From contig JAODBP010000177.1 in NCBI GenBank assembly GCA_025464025.1, positions 1 through 30,352 on the forward strand: a stretch of 30,352 nt of DNA, written 5' to 3'. The notes under the pieces were generated by a model that worked only from the letters and a program-made list of their open reading frames with translations, was not told the DNA's origin and ran no database searches. Positions 22,484 to 30,302 of the stretch are shown in pieces. Numbering within the stretch: the first letter of the stretch is position 1; every line of letters begins with the position of its first letter. The position numbers were made by a program, and so were the translations under genes. The DNA comes from Actinomycetes bacterium. GTDB taxonomy: Bacteria; Actinomycetota; Acidimicrobiia; Acidimicrobiales; CADCSY01.

Positions 22484-22489
22484 ATCGTA
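22484..22489 (-). promoter_or_regulatory. -10 hexamer of the aminotransferase gene
   Basis: On the minus strand, TACGAT ends 6 nt before ATG 22477. Confidence 0.5.
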
Positions 22490-22520
22490 GGCGTCACGGC
22501 GCGAACCGCCCGATCTTTGC

Positions 22521-22526
22521 CAGAGT
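22521..22526 (+). promoter_or_regulatory. Possible -10 of the 158-aa membrane protein gene
   Basis: CAGAGT ends 8 nt before GTG 22535; there is no Shine-Dalgarno sequence. Confidence 0.4.
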
Positions 22527-22534
22527 CTCCGTCC

Positions 22535-23011
22535 GTGCAAGTGCGTGATCCCGAGGGCCGGGACTGGATGGTGCGCCGCCAGTGGCTGCCGCGGCACGAG
22601 AACGTCGGCACCCGGATCCTGCGTGAGCGGCGCGAGCGGCGAGCCCAGCGGCGGAGCGATCGCGAGCGACGTCGCTCCGCCGATCCGTCGACGACACGCT
22701 GGTTCGACTGGTTCGACGTTCCTTCCGACGGCGTCGGCCTCGCCATCGTGGGTGTCGTAGCGGTCGTGCTCCTCCTCCTCTGGGGCTGGCCCCTGCTCCT
22801 CGCGCTGCTCGACGTGCTCTTCGTCCTGCTCCTCGCCGTGTGCAGCGTCGTGGCGCGCCTCGTCCTCCGTCGGCCGTGGCTCATCGAGGCCACCTCCGGA
22901 GAGGCCCGCCTGACCCGCCAGGCCGTCGGCTGGCGGGCGTCGGGCCGCACCGTGCGGACCTGGGCCGAGGAGCTGCGCCACGGCCGGGGACTGGAGCCCC
23001 CGGTGCTCTAA
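22535..23011 (+). CDS. Membrane protein of unknown function
   Basis: A 158-aa protein. The N-terminus VQVRDPEGRDWMVRRQWLPR is followed by a very basic stretch (RERRERRAQRRSDRERRR), then a hydrophobic block (about residues 68-110, GLAIVGVVAVVLLLLWGWPL and following) that probably forms two membrane helices, and a soluble tail with a WRASGRTVRTWAEELRHGRG pattern. Similar layouts occur, from memory, in uncharacterised actinobacterial proteins. The start is GTG 22535, placed by the CAGAGT hexamer. It is divergent from alaC, and its TAA stop overlaps the stop of the convergent glucokinase gene. Confidence 0.7.
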   Translation: MQVRDPEGRDWMVRRQWLPRHENVGTRILRERRERRAQRRSDRERRRSADPSTTRWFDWFDVPSDGVGLAIVGVVAVVLLLLWGWPLLLALLDVLFVLLLAVCSVVARLVLRRPWLIEATSGEARLTRQAVGWRASGRTVRTWAEELRHGRGLEPPVL

Positions 23012-23949
23012 CCCTCCGACGCGGCGAGGAGGGCGGCGCCGACGGCGCCGGCCTGCTCGCCGAGCTGGGCCGCGACGATCTCGACGCGGGGTCGGTGGTC
23101 GGCACCGACAGCTCGCTCGTCGTAGGCCCGCTGGATCGGGTCGATGAGCACGTCGCCGGCCTCGGCCAGCCCGCCGCCGATGACGATGCGGCGCACGTCG
23201 AGGGCCTGCACCAGGTTCACCAGCCCGACGGCCACCCAGCCGGCCAGCACCTCGACCACGGCGAGGGCAGCCGGATCGCCCTCGGCGGCCGCCTCGGTGA
23301 CGTGCTCGCCCCGGACGAGGAGGGGGTCGCCGCCGGCCAGCTCGACCAGGCGGGGCGCCCGGCCGGCCTCGGCCGCCTCACGGCCCATGCGACCCAGGCC
23401 CGTCCCCGAGGCGTAGCGCTCCCAGCACCCCCGCCGACCGCACACGCACGGCACGCCGCCCACGTCGACCACCATGTGGCCGATCTCGCCGGCGAACCCG
23501 TTCGCACCCCGGCGCAGCTCGCCGTCCAGCACGAAGGCTCCGCCGACGCCGGTGCCGAGCGCGACCAGCGCCACGTCGTCGGCCCCCCGGGCTGCGCCGG
23601 AGACGTGCTCGGCGCGCAGGGCGCAGGTGGCGTCGTTGTCGAGGGCGACCGGCAGGCCGACCGCCTCCGACAGCAGGGCAGCGATGGGCAGTTCGACGAC
23701 GCCCGGGAGGTTGGGCGAGAACCGCACGATCCCGTCGAGGGTGGCCAGCCCGGCCACGCCGGCGCCGACCGTCGCCACCTCGGGGTGGCGGCGGCGCAGC
23801 ACCCCGACCACCTCGGCCATCGCCGCGACGATGGCCGTGCCGTCGGTGGACGGCGTGAGCACTCGGTGCTCGTCGAGCACCGCGCCGGATGGGTCGGCCA
23901 CGACGCCGAGGACCTTGGTGCCCCCGACGTCGAGGCCGACTGCGTTCAT
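23008..23949 (-). CDS. glk: ROK-family glucokinase
   Basis: A 313-aa sugar kinase that phosphorylates glucose with ATP. Motifs: AVGLDVGGTKVLGVV (ATP site), GAGVAGLATLDG, LPVALDNDATCALRAEH (catalytic Asp106), ALGTGVGGAFVLDG, and the ROK zinc site GEIGH (His158) with CVCGRRGCWE (Cys168, Cys170, Cys175). No N-terminal winged helix is present, so this is a kinase rather than a ROK repressor. It lies 13 bases downstream of the Vms1-like gene in a leftward unit. In Actinobacteria, ROK glucokinase genes are often near the ArsA/FadD/PimB' cluster (from memory), as here. Confidence 0.92.
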   Translation of the reverse strand: MNAVGLDVGGTKVLGVVADPSGAVLDEHRVLTPSTDGTAIVAAMAEVVGVLRRRHPEVATVGAGVAGLATLDGIVRFSPNLPGVVELPIAALLSEAVGLPVALDNDATCALRAEHVSGAARGADDVALVALGTGVGGAFVLDGELRRGANGFAGEIGHMVVDVGGVPCVCGRRGCWERYASGTGLGRMGREAAEAGRAPRLVELAGGDPLLVRGEHVTEAAAEGDPAALAVVEVLAGWVAVGLVNLVQALDVRRIVIGGGLAEAGDVLIDPIQRAYDERAVGADHRPRVEIVAAQLGEQAGAVGAALLAASEG

Positions 23950-23962
23950 CAGCCGGAGTCTG

Positions 23963-25093
23963 TCAGTAGCGGAGGATGGCTCCGACGCACCCGAGGACGT
24001 CGAGGTCGGCGTTGCCCACGCAGATCTCGACGTCGCAGGACTGGGCCAAGGCGTCCTCGACCGCCTCCTCGACGACGTCGTCGACGGCATGCATCTCGGA
24101 CTCGCACACCGGGCACACCCGGCCCACGCCGGCCTTGATGCAGACGTGGTCGCACGACTGGCACCGCCACCCCGGGTGGGTGTAGCCGTGCGAGAGGACG
24201 AGCGTCTCGACCCGCCGCTCCACGAGCGCCTTGAGCGTGAGCTCGATGCCGGCGACGCCCCGGCGGCCGGCGCCAACGGCGTCGCGCAGGCGGGCCACCA
24301 GCTCGGCCTCCTTGCGCCGCTCGACCTCGGCCTCGACGGCGTGGGCCGCGGAGCGGATCTCCTCCACCGAGGCACCCACCGAGATGTTGTGGCAGTGGGC
24401 TTCGACCCGCTCCTGCAGGTACGGGTGCAGGACCGAGCGGAGCTCGTTCGCGATCTCCTCGGGGGCCCCGATGATGAGGCGCTCGAAGCCGCGGTCCTGG
24501 AACACGCGGAAGGCGGCGTCGGCGGCGTGGCGAAGGTGCTGGTGGACCAGCTCGTCCTCGTGGTCCTTCACCCGCTCGCGGCGGACGCTGTGGTCGCCCT
24601 CGTCGTCGCCCCGGCCGAGCGGGTCGAGCAGCTCGGTCGACTCGATGACCTCACCGAGCTCGTAGACGAACACCCGGGCTCGCTGCTTGTCGGCGAGGAG
24701 GAGGCCGAAGCGCTCGTACTCGTCGACGACGACCTCGAGCTGGCGCACGTAGGGGGTGTGGTTCACCACCACCTGGTCCCGCACCGAGACCGGCAGTTCG
24801 ACCACCCGCCAGAAGTCGTGGGCCGAACAGGAGAAGACGGCCAGGCCTCTGGTCTTCGAGCGATCGATGCCGCCCCGGACGAGCTCTTGGACCCGCTGGA
24901 GGTCTGCTGCGACGGATGGGTGCCCGTCGTGCTTGTGCAGCGCTTCCTTCAGCAACAGCTCGGCGGAGCGGACCACGTCCTGGAACCGGACGTGTCTCCC
25001 TCCGTCGACGTCGAGATAGACGCTCGTGACCGGGGCATCCTCTCCCTTGAACGAAGCAAGGGAACGGATGTCGTCCTCGGTGATCGCGACCAC
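23963..25093 (-). CDS. Vms1/eRF1-like protein with C-terminal zinc ribbon
   Basis: A 376-aa protein resembling bacterial homologues of eRF1 and Vms1 (baeRF group), which are thought to act on peptidyl-tRNA or stalled ribosomes. The pattern is VTSVYLDVDGG at the N-terminus, then GLAVFSCSAHDFWRVVELP, FGLLLADKQRARVFVYELGE, a charged loop, DRGFERLIIGAPEE, and a helical section ending in a zinc ribbon (Cys311, Cys314, Cys327, Cys330). The loop where relatives carry a GGQ- or SQ-type catalytic motif reads EGDHSVRRERVKDHEDE, without a glutamine, so hydrolase activity is doubtful. The start is GTG 25093, with AGGAGG 4 nt upstream. It precedes glk. Confidence 0.72.
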   Translation of the reverse strand: MVAITEDDIRSLASFKGEDAPVTSVYLDVDGGRHVRFQDVVRSAELLLKEALHKHDGHPSVAADLQRVQELVRGGIDRSKTRGLAVFSCSAHDFWRVVELPVSVRDQVVVNHTPYVRQLEVVVDEYERFGLLLADKQRARVFVYELGEVIESTELLDPLGRGDDEGDHSVRRERVKDHEDELVHQHLRHAADAAFRVFQDRGFERLIIGAPEEIANELRSVLHPYLQERVEAHCHNISVGASVEEIRSAAHAVEAEVERRKEAELVARLRDAVGAGRRGVAGIELTLKALVERRVETLVLSHGYTHPGWRCQSCDHVCIKAGVGRVCPVCESEMHAVDDVVEEAVEDALAQSCDVEICVGNADLDVLGCVGAILRY

Positions 25094-25097
25094 GGCA

Positions 25098-25103
25098 CCT
25101 CCT
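25098..25103 (-). promoter_or_regulatory. Shine-Dalgarno of the Vms1-like gene
   Basis: AGGAGG on the minus strand, 4 nt before GTG 25093. It is one of the few host genes here with a strong ribosome site, and so has an mRNA leader. Confidence 0.5.
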
Positions 25104-25166
25104 GAGATAGGGGTTCGGGTCCGACTGATGGTAGGGCCCGCGGCAGACGTGTGCCTGGGGTGAACG

Positions 25167-25442
25167 TCAGGAGACGTGGATGTGACGGACCCGCCCCTGG
25201 TCAGCGGGAGTTTCCGGCTCCGGCGCCGGGCGGTCGGTCCCGCCCAGGACCACGCGACCGAGACCGGCCGCGGCGTGCACGATCGTGGCGGCGACGCCCG
25301 GTTCCCGCACGACGTCCTCGGCGACGTCGAGGAAGGCCCGGGCCGCGGCGATGAGCTCGAGGGCGGCGGACTGGAGGTGCTCGAGCCCGTCGGCCGCCCG
25401 CTCCTCGGTGCGATCCCTGTCCTCGTTGGGATCTGGGGTCAT
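25167..25442 (-). CDS. Small acidic protein at the end of the ArsA operon
   Basis: A 91-aa protein: an acidic N-terminus (TPDPNEDRDRTEERAADGLE), then one amphipathic helical region (LQSAALELIAAARAFLDVAE and DVVREPGVAATIVHAAAGLG), and a charged tail (RVRHIHVS). No known catalytic motif is present. It overlaps the ArsA stop by ATGA and has GGGAG 4 nt upstream. Position matches the Rv2183c slot in mycobacteria (from memory), where the protein is also small and uncharacterised. It probably works with the ATPase. Confidence 0.68.
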   Translation of the reverse strand: MTPDPNEDRDRTEERAADGLEHLQSAALELIAAARAFLDVAEDVVREPGVAATIVHAAAGLGRVVLGGTDRPAPEPETPADQGRVRHIHVS

Positions 25443-26614
25443 CGGTCTCCCTTCGTGAAGCGGACGGTGAGCGTGCCACCGTCGAGCGTGGCCGCCGAGA
25501 CCACCCGTCGCCGCAGCGAGTCGGGCAGGACGATGGCCCGACGGTAGGGCCCGAGCCGGATCAGCAGCTCGTCGTGGTGCTGGGCCAGGTCGAGCTCGTC
25601 GCGGTCGGCGCCGGGCAGCGGCAGGTGCAGCAGGAGGTCGGCGCCGTCGGGCTCGATGCGGAACGGCTCGCCCTCGTGGAGCCGGTCGGCTGGCGGCAGG
25701 TCGCCGTAGAGCGCCTCGGCGAAGTCGCGCAGCCGCTCGACCCCCACCAGCTCCTCGGGCGCCAGCTCGGCCCGCAGCACCGGCACCGGGGCGAACCCCT
25801 CCTCGATCGTCGTGAGGTGCTCGGCGTGCGCCTCCTTCCACGCCTTGAACCACGGGTCGACGACCTCGTCGGGCAGCAGGCGGTTGGCCACGACGGCGTC
25901 GACCCGGTAGCCGAACAGCGAGAGGTAGGTGTGGGTGCGCCGGGCCTCGGCGATCACCATGCGCTCGGGGTTCACGACCAGCCGGACGCTGGTGCGCTCG
26001 GGGTCGGTGAGCAGCTCCTTCACCCCGTCGAGCTCGTCGTAGAACCGCTGGGTGGCGGCGAACACCTCGTCGCTGGCGACCGGCAGGCGGGTGACCTTCG
26101 AGAGGACCGGCCCCACGACCTTGTTGACGGCCCGGCCCATCGGGAACAGCTTGTGCATCGCCCACGACAGCACGTCGGGCAGCGAGAGCAGCCGCAGCGT
26201 CTCGGCCGTCGGGGCGCAGTCGACGACCACCACGTCCCACTCGCCCGACGTGGCGTGGCGGCGGATGTCGGCCAGGGCGAACACCTCGTCGAGGCCGGGC
26301 ACAACCGACAGCTCCTCGGCCTCGACGGCGTCGACCCCGGCCCAGGCCATGACCTCGAGCAGCCAGGCCTGGATGTCGAGCCAGGCGTCCTCGAGCCGGT
26401 CCTGGGCGTCGAGCTGCTGGCCCCACAGGTTCGACACCACCGGCGTGGCCAGCGGGCCGAGCCGCACGTCGAGGGCGTCGGTCAGCGAGTGGGCCGGGTC
26501 CGTCGACAGCACGATCGTTCGGAGGCCGGCATCCGCGCACCGCAGCGCGGTGGCGGCCGCGGTCGTCGTCTTGCCCACTCCCCCCTTCCCCGTGAAGAGA
26601 AGGACGCGCGTCAC
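25439..26614 (-). CDS. ArsA-family ATPase
   Basis: A 391-aa P-loop ATPase of the ArsA/Get3 group. The N-terminus has the deviant Walker A LLFTGKGGVGKTTTAAA (Lys10 and Lys15), then VLSTDPAHSLTDAL (switch region), VVVVDCAPTAETLRLL (Walker B) and LVVNPERMVIAEA. The C-terminal 80 residues are a small beta-rich domain (LLLHLPLPGADRDELDLAQH) that looks like the alpha-crystallin-like tail seen in some ArsA proteins. No arsenic genes are near, so a role in arsenite export is unlikely; membrane-protein or lipid handling is more plausible. The start is GTG 26614, overlapping the SRPBCC stop (GTGA). The mycobacterial counterpart would be Rv2184c. Confidence 0.87.
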   Translation of the reverse strand: MTRVLLFTGKGGVGKTTTAAATALRCADAGLRTIVLSTDPAHSLTDALDVRLGPLATPVVSNLWGQQLDAQDRLEDAWLDIQAWLLEVMAWAGVDAVEAEELSVVPGLDEVFALADIRRHATSGEWDVVVVDCAPTAETLRLLSLPDVLSWAMHKLFPMGRAVNKVVGPVLSKVTRLPVASDEVFAATQRFYDELDGVKELLTDPERTSVRLVVNPERMVIAEARRTHTYLSLFGYRVDAVVANRLLPDEVVDPWFKAWKEAHAEHLTTIEEGFAPVPVLRAELAPEELVGVERLRDFAEALYGDLPPADRLHEGEPFRIEPDGADLLLHLPLPGADRDELDLAQHHDELLIRLGPYRRAIVLPDSLRRRVVSAATLDGGTLTVRFTKGDR

Positions 26615-27060
26615 CGGACCGTGGCGTCCTCGCAGCGGTGCCGCAGCTCTTCCAGGGCGGTGGTCATGATCTTGCTCTCGGCCCGGCGCTTGATGAAGCC
26701 GGGCAGGGGCACGGCCAGCTCGGCCTCGAGGTGGTAGGTGACCTCGGTGCCGCCGTCGGCCGCCGGCTCGAACTGGTACTCGCCGTCGAGCTTGCGGACG
26801 ATGTCGCCCTGCTCGAGGATCCACGACAGCTTGCGGGGCGCCTCGCTGTGGTCGTAGCTCAGCACGTAGCGGGCGCTGTGGCCCATGGCCGCGGCCCGGA
26901 ACCGCACGCGGAGCGGGCGACCCTCGTCGTCACGCTCGACGACGGTGGCTTCCTTGATGTCCTGCGCCCACTCCGGGTACGCCTCGATGTCGAGGGCGGT
27001 CTGGTAGACGAGGTCGGGGGGTGCGCCGATCGTGGTGCGCTCGGTCGCCTGCTCGGCCAT
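26611..27060 (-). CDS. SRPBCC-family lipid/ligand-binding protein (TB16.3-like)
   Basis: A 149-aa START/COQ10-like protein. The pattern is typical of the fold: ERTTIGAPPDLVYQTALDIE, YPEWAQDIKEATVVERDDEG, VRFRAAAMGHSARYVLSYDH, WILEQGDIVRKLDGEYQFEP, TEVTYHLEAELAVPLPGFIK and a final helix. Such proteins bind hydrophobic ligands in a cavity. In mycobacteria the equivalent is TB16.3 (Rv2185c, from memory), beside the same ATPase. The start is ATG 27060, with a CAGGAT hexamer 6 nt upstream, so this gene may also have its own promoter inside the operon. Confidence 0.88.
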   Translation of the reverse strand: MAEQATERTTIGAPPDLVYQTALDIEAYPEWAQDIKEATVVERDDEGRPLRVRFRAAAMGHSARYVLSYDHSEAPRKLSWILEQGDIVRKLDGEYQFEPAADGGTEVTYHLEAELAVPLPGFIKRRAESKIMTTALEELRHRCEDATVR

Positions 27061-27066
27061 CCGCGA

Positions 27067-27072
27067 ATCCTG
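27067..27072 (-). promoter_or_regulatory. Possible internal -10 before the SRPBCC gene
   Basis: On the minus strand, CAGGAT ends 6 nt before ATG 27060. Confidence 0.35.
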
Positions 27073-27483
27073 TCACACGCGCGGGGGAAAGGTTCCCGCC
27101 CGGGCGGCCCAGAGGCCGGCGAGGCCCAGGCCGTAGACCGGCACGAGGATCCCGAAGGCCAGCCCGGTGAACGGACGGGCCGACGCCGTGGCGAAGGCGA
27201 CGACGACCTCGACCCCGAACGAGCCGAGGAGGAGCCGCCGCACCTCGGGCGGCGCCACCCCCGTGAGCCAGAACAGGCCGGGCAGGGTGAGCTCGTCGGT
27301 GCGGCTCCGCGACGCGGCCCGGAGCAGGGCCAGGGCGAACGCCAGGCACCCGGCCGCGAAGAGGAGGAGGTCGACGACCACGGCCACCACGGCGAGGGTG
27401 TCGGGCACGGCGGCCGCGGCCAGGGCGACGTCCGTGAACAGCGCCGCGCCCCACACCGACGCCTTGATGAGCGGGTCCTTCAC
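27073..27483 (-). CDS. Membrane protein of the PimB' cluster
   Basis: A 136-aa protein with about four hydrophobic segments: IKASVWGAALFTDVALAAAA, LAVVAVVVDLLLFAAGCLAF, LLLGSFGVEVVVAFATAS and LAFGILVPVYGLGLAGLWAA, separated by short charged loops. No motif names it. The start is GTG 27483, overlapping the previous stop as GTGA; the end is 12 bases before the SRPBCC gene. Its position corresponds to Rv2186c between the FadD15 and TB16.3 genes in mycobacteria (from memory). Confidence 0.72.
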   Translation of the reverse strand: MKDPLIKASVWGAALFTDVALAAAAVPDTLAVVAVVVDLLLFAAGCLAFALALLRAASRSRTDELTLPGLFWLTGVAPPEVRRLLLGSFGVEVVVAFATASARPFTGLAFGILVPVYGLGLAGLWAARAGTFPPRV

Positions 27484-28139
27484 GCCGCGCCGAGCCAGCC
27501 GTCGACGAGGGCGCCGGGCGCGACGGCGTCGGAGCGGAGGCGCGTGCCGGACACGACCACGCCCGGCAACGGCACCCCGTCGAGGGCGACGACGCCGGCA
27601 TGGCCGGTGACGACCCGGGCCCGGTCGGGACCGAGCACGATGTCGCCCGGCCCGGTGGTGGCCCCGGTGAGCGGGGCGAGGAGGTGCGCACCGGGCGCCG
27701 TGACGGGCAGGTCGACCTGCACCCGGCGACCGGGGCCGGCCCCGGTGGCGAGGGCGAGCGAGCGGACGGCGGCCACCACGTTGGCGTGGGTGAAGGTGGC
27801 CCCGGCGACGATCGCCGGGGCGTCGGGCTCGATCGCCCGCCACGAGCGCTCGAAGGCGTCGGGTTCGTGCTCGTCGAGGCTCCGGCCGGCGGCCCGGAGG
27901 TCGCCCGACGGCAGGTCGGCGCCGGCCGACCCGTCGAGCACGGCGACGCCGCCGGCGGCCAGCACGGCGAGCTCGGCGGTGAGGTCGCCGGCCCGGACGG
28001 CGTCGCCCGGTCCCACGCCGGCCGCCACCAGGCCGAGCGTCACCAGGCGCACGTCGTCGAGCAGGGCGCCCCAGACCGCGCGCTGCTGCCACGCCGTGGC
28101 CACGAACGCGGCCGGCACGGTCTCCCAACCGGTGAGCAC
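27480..28139 (-). CDS. Shrunken acyl-CoA-synthetase-like protein
   Basis: A 219-aa protein in the fadD15 position. In order it keeps short echoes of an ANL adenylating enzyme: GLVAAGVGPGDAV and LAVLAAGGVAVLDGS (N-terminal core), FTHANVVAAVRSLALATG (the segment after the AMP-binding loop), VVALDGVPLPGVVVSGTRLR and finally VDGWLG. The phosphate-loop TSGTTG-PKG, the central TGD/YG region and the whole C-terminal domain are missing, so it cannot be an active ligase. The reading frame is intact with normal codon use, suggesting a kept, repurposed protein, not decay. The start is GTG 28139, 4 bases after the PimB'-like stop. Homology is inferred by eye. Confidence 0.6.
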   Translation of the reverse strand: MLTGWETVPAAFVATAWQQRAVWGALLDDVRLVTLGLVAAGVGPGDAVRAGDLTAELAVLAAGGVAVLDGSAGADLPSGDLRAAGRSLDEHEPDAFERSWRAIEPDAPAIVAGATFTHANVVAAVRSLALATGAGPGRRVQVDLPVTAPGAHLLAPLTGATTGPGDIVLGPDRARVVTGHAGVVALDGVPLPGVVVSGTRLRSDAVAPGALVDGWLGAA

Positions 28140-28143
28140 CGGC

Positions 28144-29271
28144 TCAGCCTCCCAGGCCCTGGAGCGCGGCCCACAACCGCTCGGCGAGCACGTCGTAGTC
28201 GAACGACTCGACCGCCCGCCGGCGAGCGTCGTGGCCCATGCGGCGGCGGAGGTCGACGTCGGCCAGGAGGCGGGCGAGGGCAGCCGACACGGCGTGGGGG
28301 TCGGTGGGCCGCTCGACCACGAGACCGGTCTGCCCGTGGACCACGGCGTCGCGCACGCCGCCGCTGGCCCCGGCCACGACCGGCACACCGGACGCGGCCG
28401 CCTCGAGGAAGACGATGCCGAAGCCCTCCTGCTCGAGCCCGGCCCAGCGGTTGCGGCACAGCATGGCGAACACGTCGCCGCAGGCGTAGGCGGCGGGCAG
28501 GTCGGTGAAGGGGACCTTGCCGAGGAACTGCACCGGCGCCCCCTCCTTCTCGGCCAGCTTGTCGAGGCGCTTGCGGTCGCGGCCGCCGCCGACGATGCCG
28601 ACGGTCAGGTCGGGGTGCGACGGCTTCAGGAGGGCAGCCGCCTCGATGAGGGCGTCGAAGCCCTTGCGGGGGACGAGCCGGCTGATGCCCATGACCAGGC
28701 GGCCCTCGGTGGGGAGGCCGAGGCGGGCGCGGGCCTCGCGCTTGGCCTCGTCGCCCAGCGGCCGGAACAGGTCGGTGTCGACGCCCGGCGGCACGATCGT
28801 GGTGGGCAGCGCCTGGCCGGCGGCGCGGTCGGCCTCGGCCGACGGGTAGGTGCCGGCGGCGAAGACGTGGGTGGCGCCGCGGAGCACCGGGGCCAGGAGC
28901 TGCTTCGCGCCCGGGAGCCGTCCGGGCACCGTGACCTCGGCGCCGTGGAGCACGACGGCGTAGGGCAGCTCGAGCTCGGGGCCGAGCTTGCCGACGGGCA
29001 GGGCGGGATCGAGGACCACGAGCTTGGCCCCGACCTCGGCGGCGAGGGCGTCGATGCGGCGGCGCAGCCAGCGGGTGGGCAGGAGCCACGGCTCGCGGGT
29101 GCGCACGACGCGGAAGGGCTGGTCGGCGTCGAAGCCGGCGGCGTCCTTGTGGGGCGACGTGAGGACGGTGAACTCCTCGGGGGGCAGCCGGCGCCACAGC
29201 TCCCAGAGGTACGACTGGATGCCACCCACCTTGGGCGGGAAGTCGTTGGTGACGAGCAGGTGGCGCGTCAT
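28144..29271 (-). CDS. pimB: GT4 mannosyltransferase, PimB' type
   Basis: A 375-aa GT-B glycosyltransferase, likely adding a mannose from GDP-mannose to phosphatidylinositol mannoside or a related glycolipid at the inner membrane face. Motifs: LLVTNDFPPKVGGIQSYLWE, VVLHGAEVTVPG, IVPPGVDTDLFRPL, GISRLVPRKGFDALIEA, VGGGRDRKRLDKLA and the nucleotide-sugar site EQEGFGIVFLEAAASGVPVV. These are the signature of the PimB'/MgtA group. ATG 29271 overlaps the queG stop (ATGA). The companion polyprenol-phosphate mannose synthase is at 3018-3761. The exact acceptor is inferred from the family. Confidence 0.87.
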   Translation of the reverse strand: MTRHLLVTNDFPPKVGGIQSYLWELWRRLPPEEFTVLTSPHKDAAGFDADQPFRVVRTREPWLLPTRWLRRRIDALAAEVGAKLVVLDPALPVGKLGPELELPYAVVLHGAEVTVPGRLPGAKQLLAPVLRGATHVFAAGTYPSAEADRAAGQALPTTIVPPGVDTDLFRPLGDEAKREARARLGLPTEGRLVMGISRLVPRKGFDALIEAAALLKPSHPDLTVGIVGGGRDRKRLDKLAEKEGAPVQFLGKVPFTDLPAAYACGDVFAMLCRNRWAGLEQEGFGIVFLEAAASGVPVVAGASGGVRDAVVHGQTGLVVERPTDPHAVSAALARLLADVDLRRRMGHDARRRAVESFDYDVLAERLWAALQGLGG

Positions 29272-30302
29272 GCGATGTGGTCCAGGGACCAGGCGGCGTG
29301 CTCGGCCAGCAGCTCGTCGTCGCCGTCGGCGAAGCGGTGGAGGGCAGCCACCACCTCGACGTCGTCAGCCCGACCGACGTTGCCGAGGGCGACGAGCGCG
29401 TTGCGCCGCAGCCACCGGGCCTCGCGCCGGGGGATGTACCAGCGGCCGTGCCGGGCCAGGAGCTCGTCGTCGGTGGCGGCGAGGAGCTCGACCAGCGGGA
29501 CCCACGCCTCCTCCCCCGCCACGTCGGCCGGCGGTTCGCGGCGGTCGGCGGCGCGGTTCGGGGGGCAGACCTCCTGGCAGTCGTCGCAGCCGTAGAGCCG
29601 CCCGCCGAGCGCCTCCCGGTGCTCGACCGGGAACGTGCCGCGCGCCTGGACCAGCCAGGCGAGGCAGCGGCGGGCGTCGACCACACCAGGGGCGACGATG
29701 GCGCCCGTGGGGCAGGCGTCGATGCAGCGCACGCACGTGCCGCACCCGTCGGGCACGGGCTCGGGCGTGGCGTTGATGGGCGCGTCGGTGACCACCGAGC
29801 CGAGCACGAACCACGAGCCCATGCCGGGGAGGAGGAGGTTGGCGTTCTTGCCGTACCAGCCGAGGCCGGCCCGCCGGGCCGCCTCCCGGTCGACCAGGGC
29901 GTTGTCGTCGCACAGCACCCGGGCCGTCCAGCCGGCGGCCCGCAGGTCGTCGGCGATGGCCTCGAGGGCGACGCGCAGGGCGCCGTAGTGGTCGGACCGG
30001 GCATAGCGGGCCACGGCCCCGGCGGCCTCGGGCGGCGGGGGCGGGTCGGCCCGGCGGTAGCGCCGGGCACCCACCACCAGCGACCGGGCCCCGGGCACGG
30101 TGCGGGCCGGGTCGGTCGAGCGGGACGGGTCGCCGTAGGTGAAGTGCATGCCGCCGTGGAGGCCGGCGGCCTTCCGCTCGTCGAGGTCGCGACGGGTGCT
30201 GGTGAACGGCTCGGCCCCGGCCACGCCGACGGCGTCGAGGCCGGCGGCCAGGCCCCGGGCGCGCACGTCGTCGAGCGAGGGGGCGAGCGGCACGGCTGCC
30301 AT
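29268..30302 (-). CDS. queG: Epoxyqueuosine reductase QueG
   Basis: A 344-aa cobalamin- and Fe-S-dependent enzyme that converts epoxyqueuosine to queuosine in tRNA, the last step of the pathway. It has two Fe4S4 sites: Cys187, Cys190, Cys193, Cys197 (CGTCVRCIDACP) and Cys213, Cys239, Cys242, Cys246 (CDDCQEVCP). The cobalamin-binding section reads REAARRAGLGWYGKNANLLL. C-terminal HEAT-like repeats (RNALVALGNVGRADDVEVVA) bind tRNA. Length is typical. The start is ATG 30302, 26 bases after a possible upstream stop (30329-30331). It leads the leftward operon ending with the ArsA genes, although its pathway is unrelated. Confidence 0.93.
   Translation of the reverse strand: MAAVPLAPSLDDVRARGLAAGLDAVGVAGAEPFTSTRRDLDERKAAGLHGGMHFTYGDPSRSTDPARTVPGARSLVVGARRYRRADPPPPPEAAGAVARYARSDHYGALRVALEAIADDLRAAGWTARVLCDDNALVDREAARRAGLGWYGKNANLLLPGMGSWFVLGSVVTDAPINATPEPVPDGCGTCVRCIDACPTGAIVAPGVVDARRCLAWLVQARGTFPVEHREALGGRLYGCDDCQEVCPPNRAADRREPPADVAGEEAWVPLVELLAATDDELLARHGRWYIPRREARWLRRNALVALGNVGRADDVEVVAALHRFADGDDELLAEHAAWSLDHIA

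Noticed and set aside
26638..29595. Very long plus-strand open frame (over 900 codons)
   Set aside because: It is antisense to the SRPBCC to QueG operon, whose proteins have clear motifs; no motif is visible in this frame.
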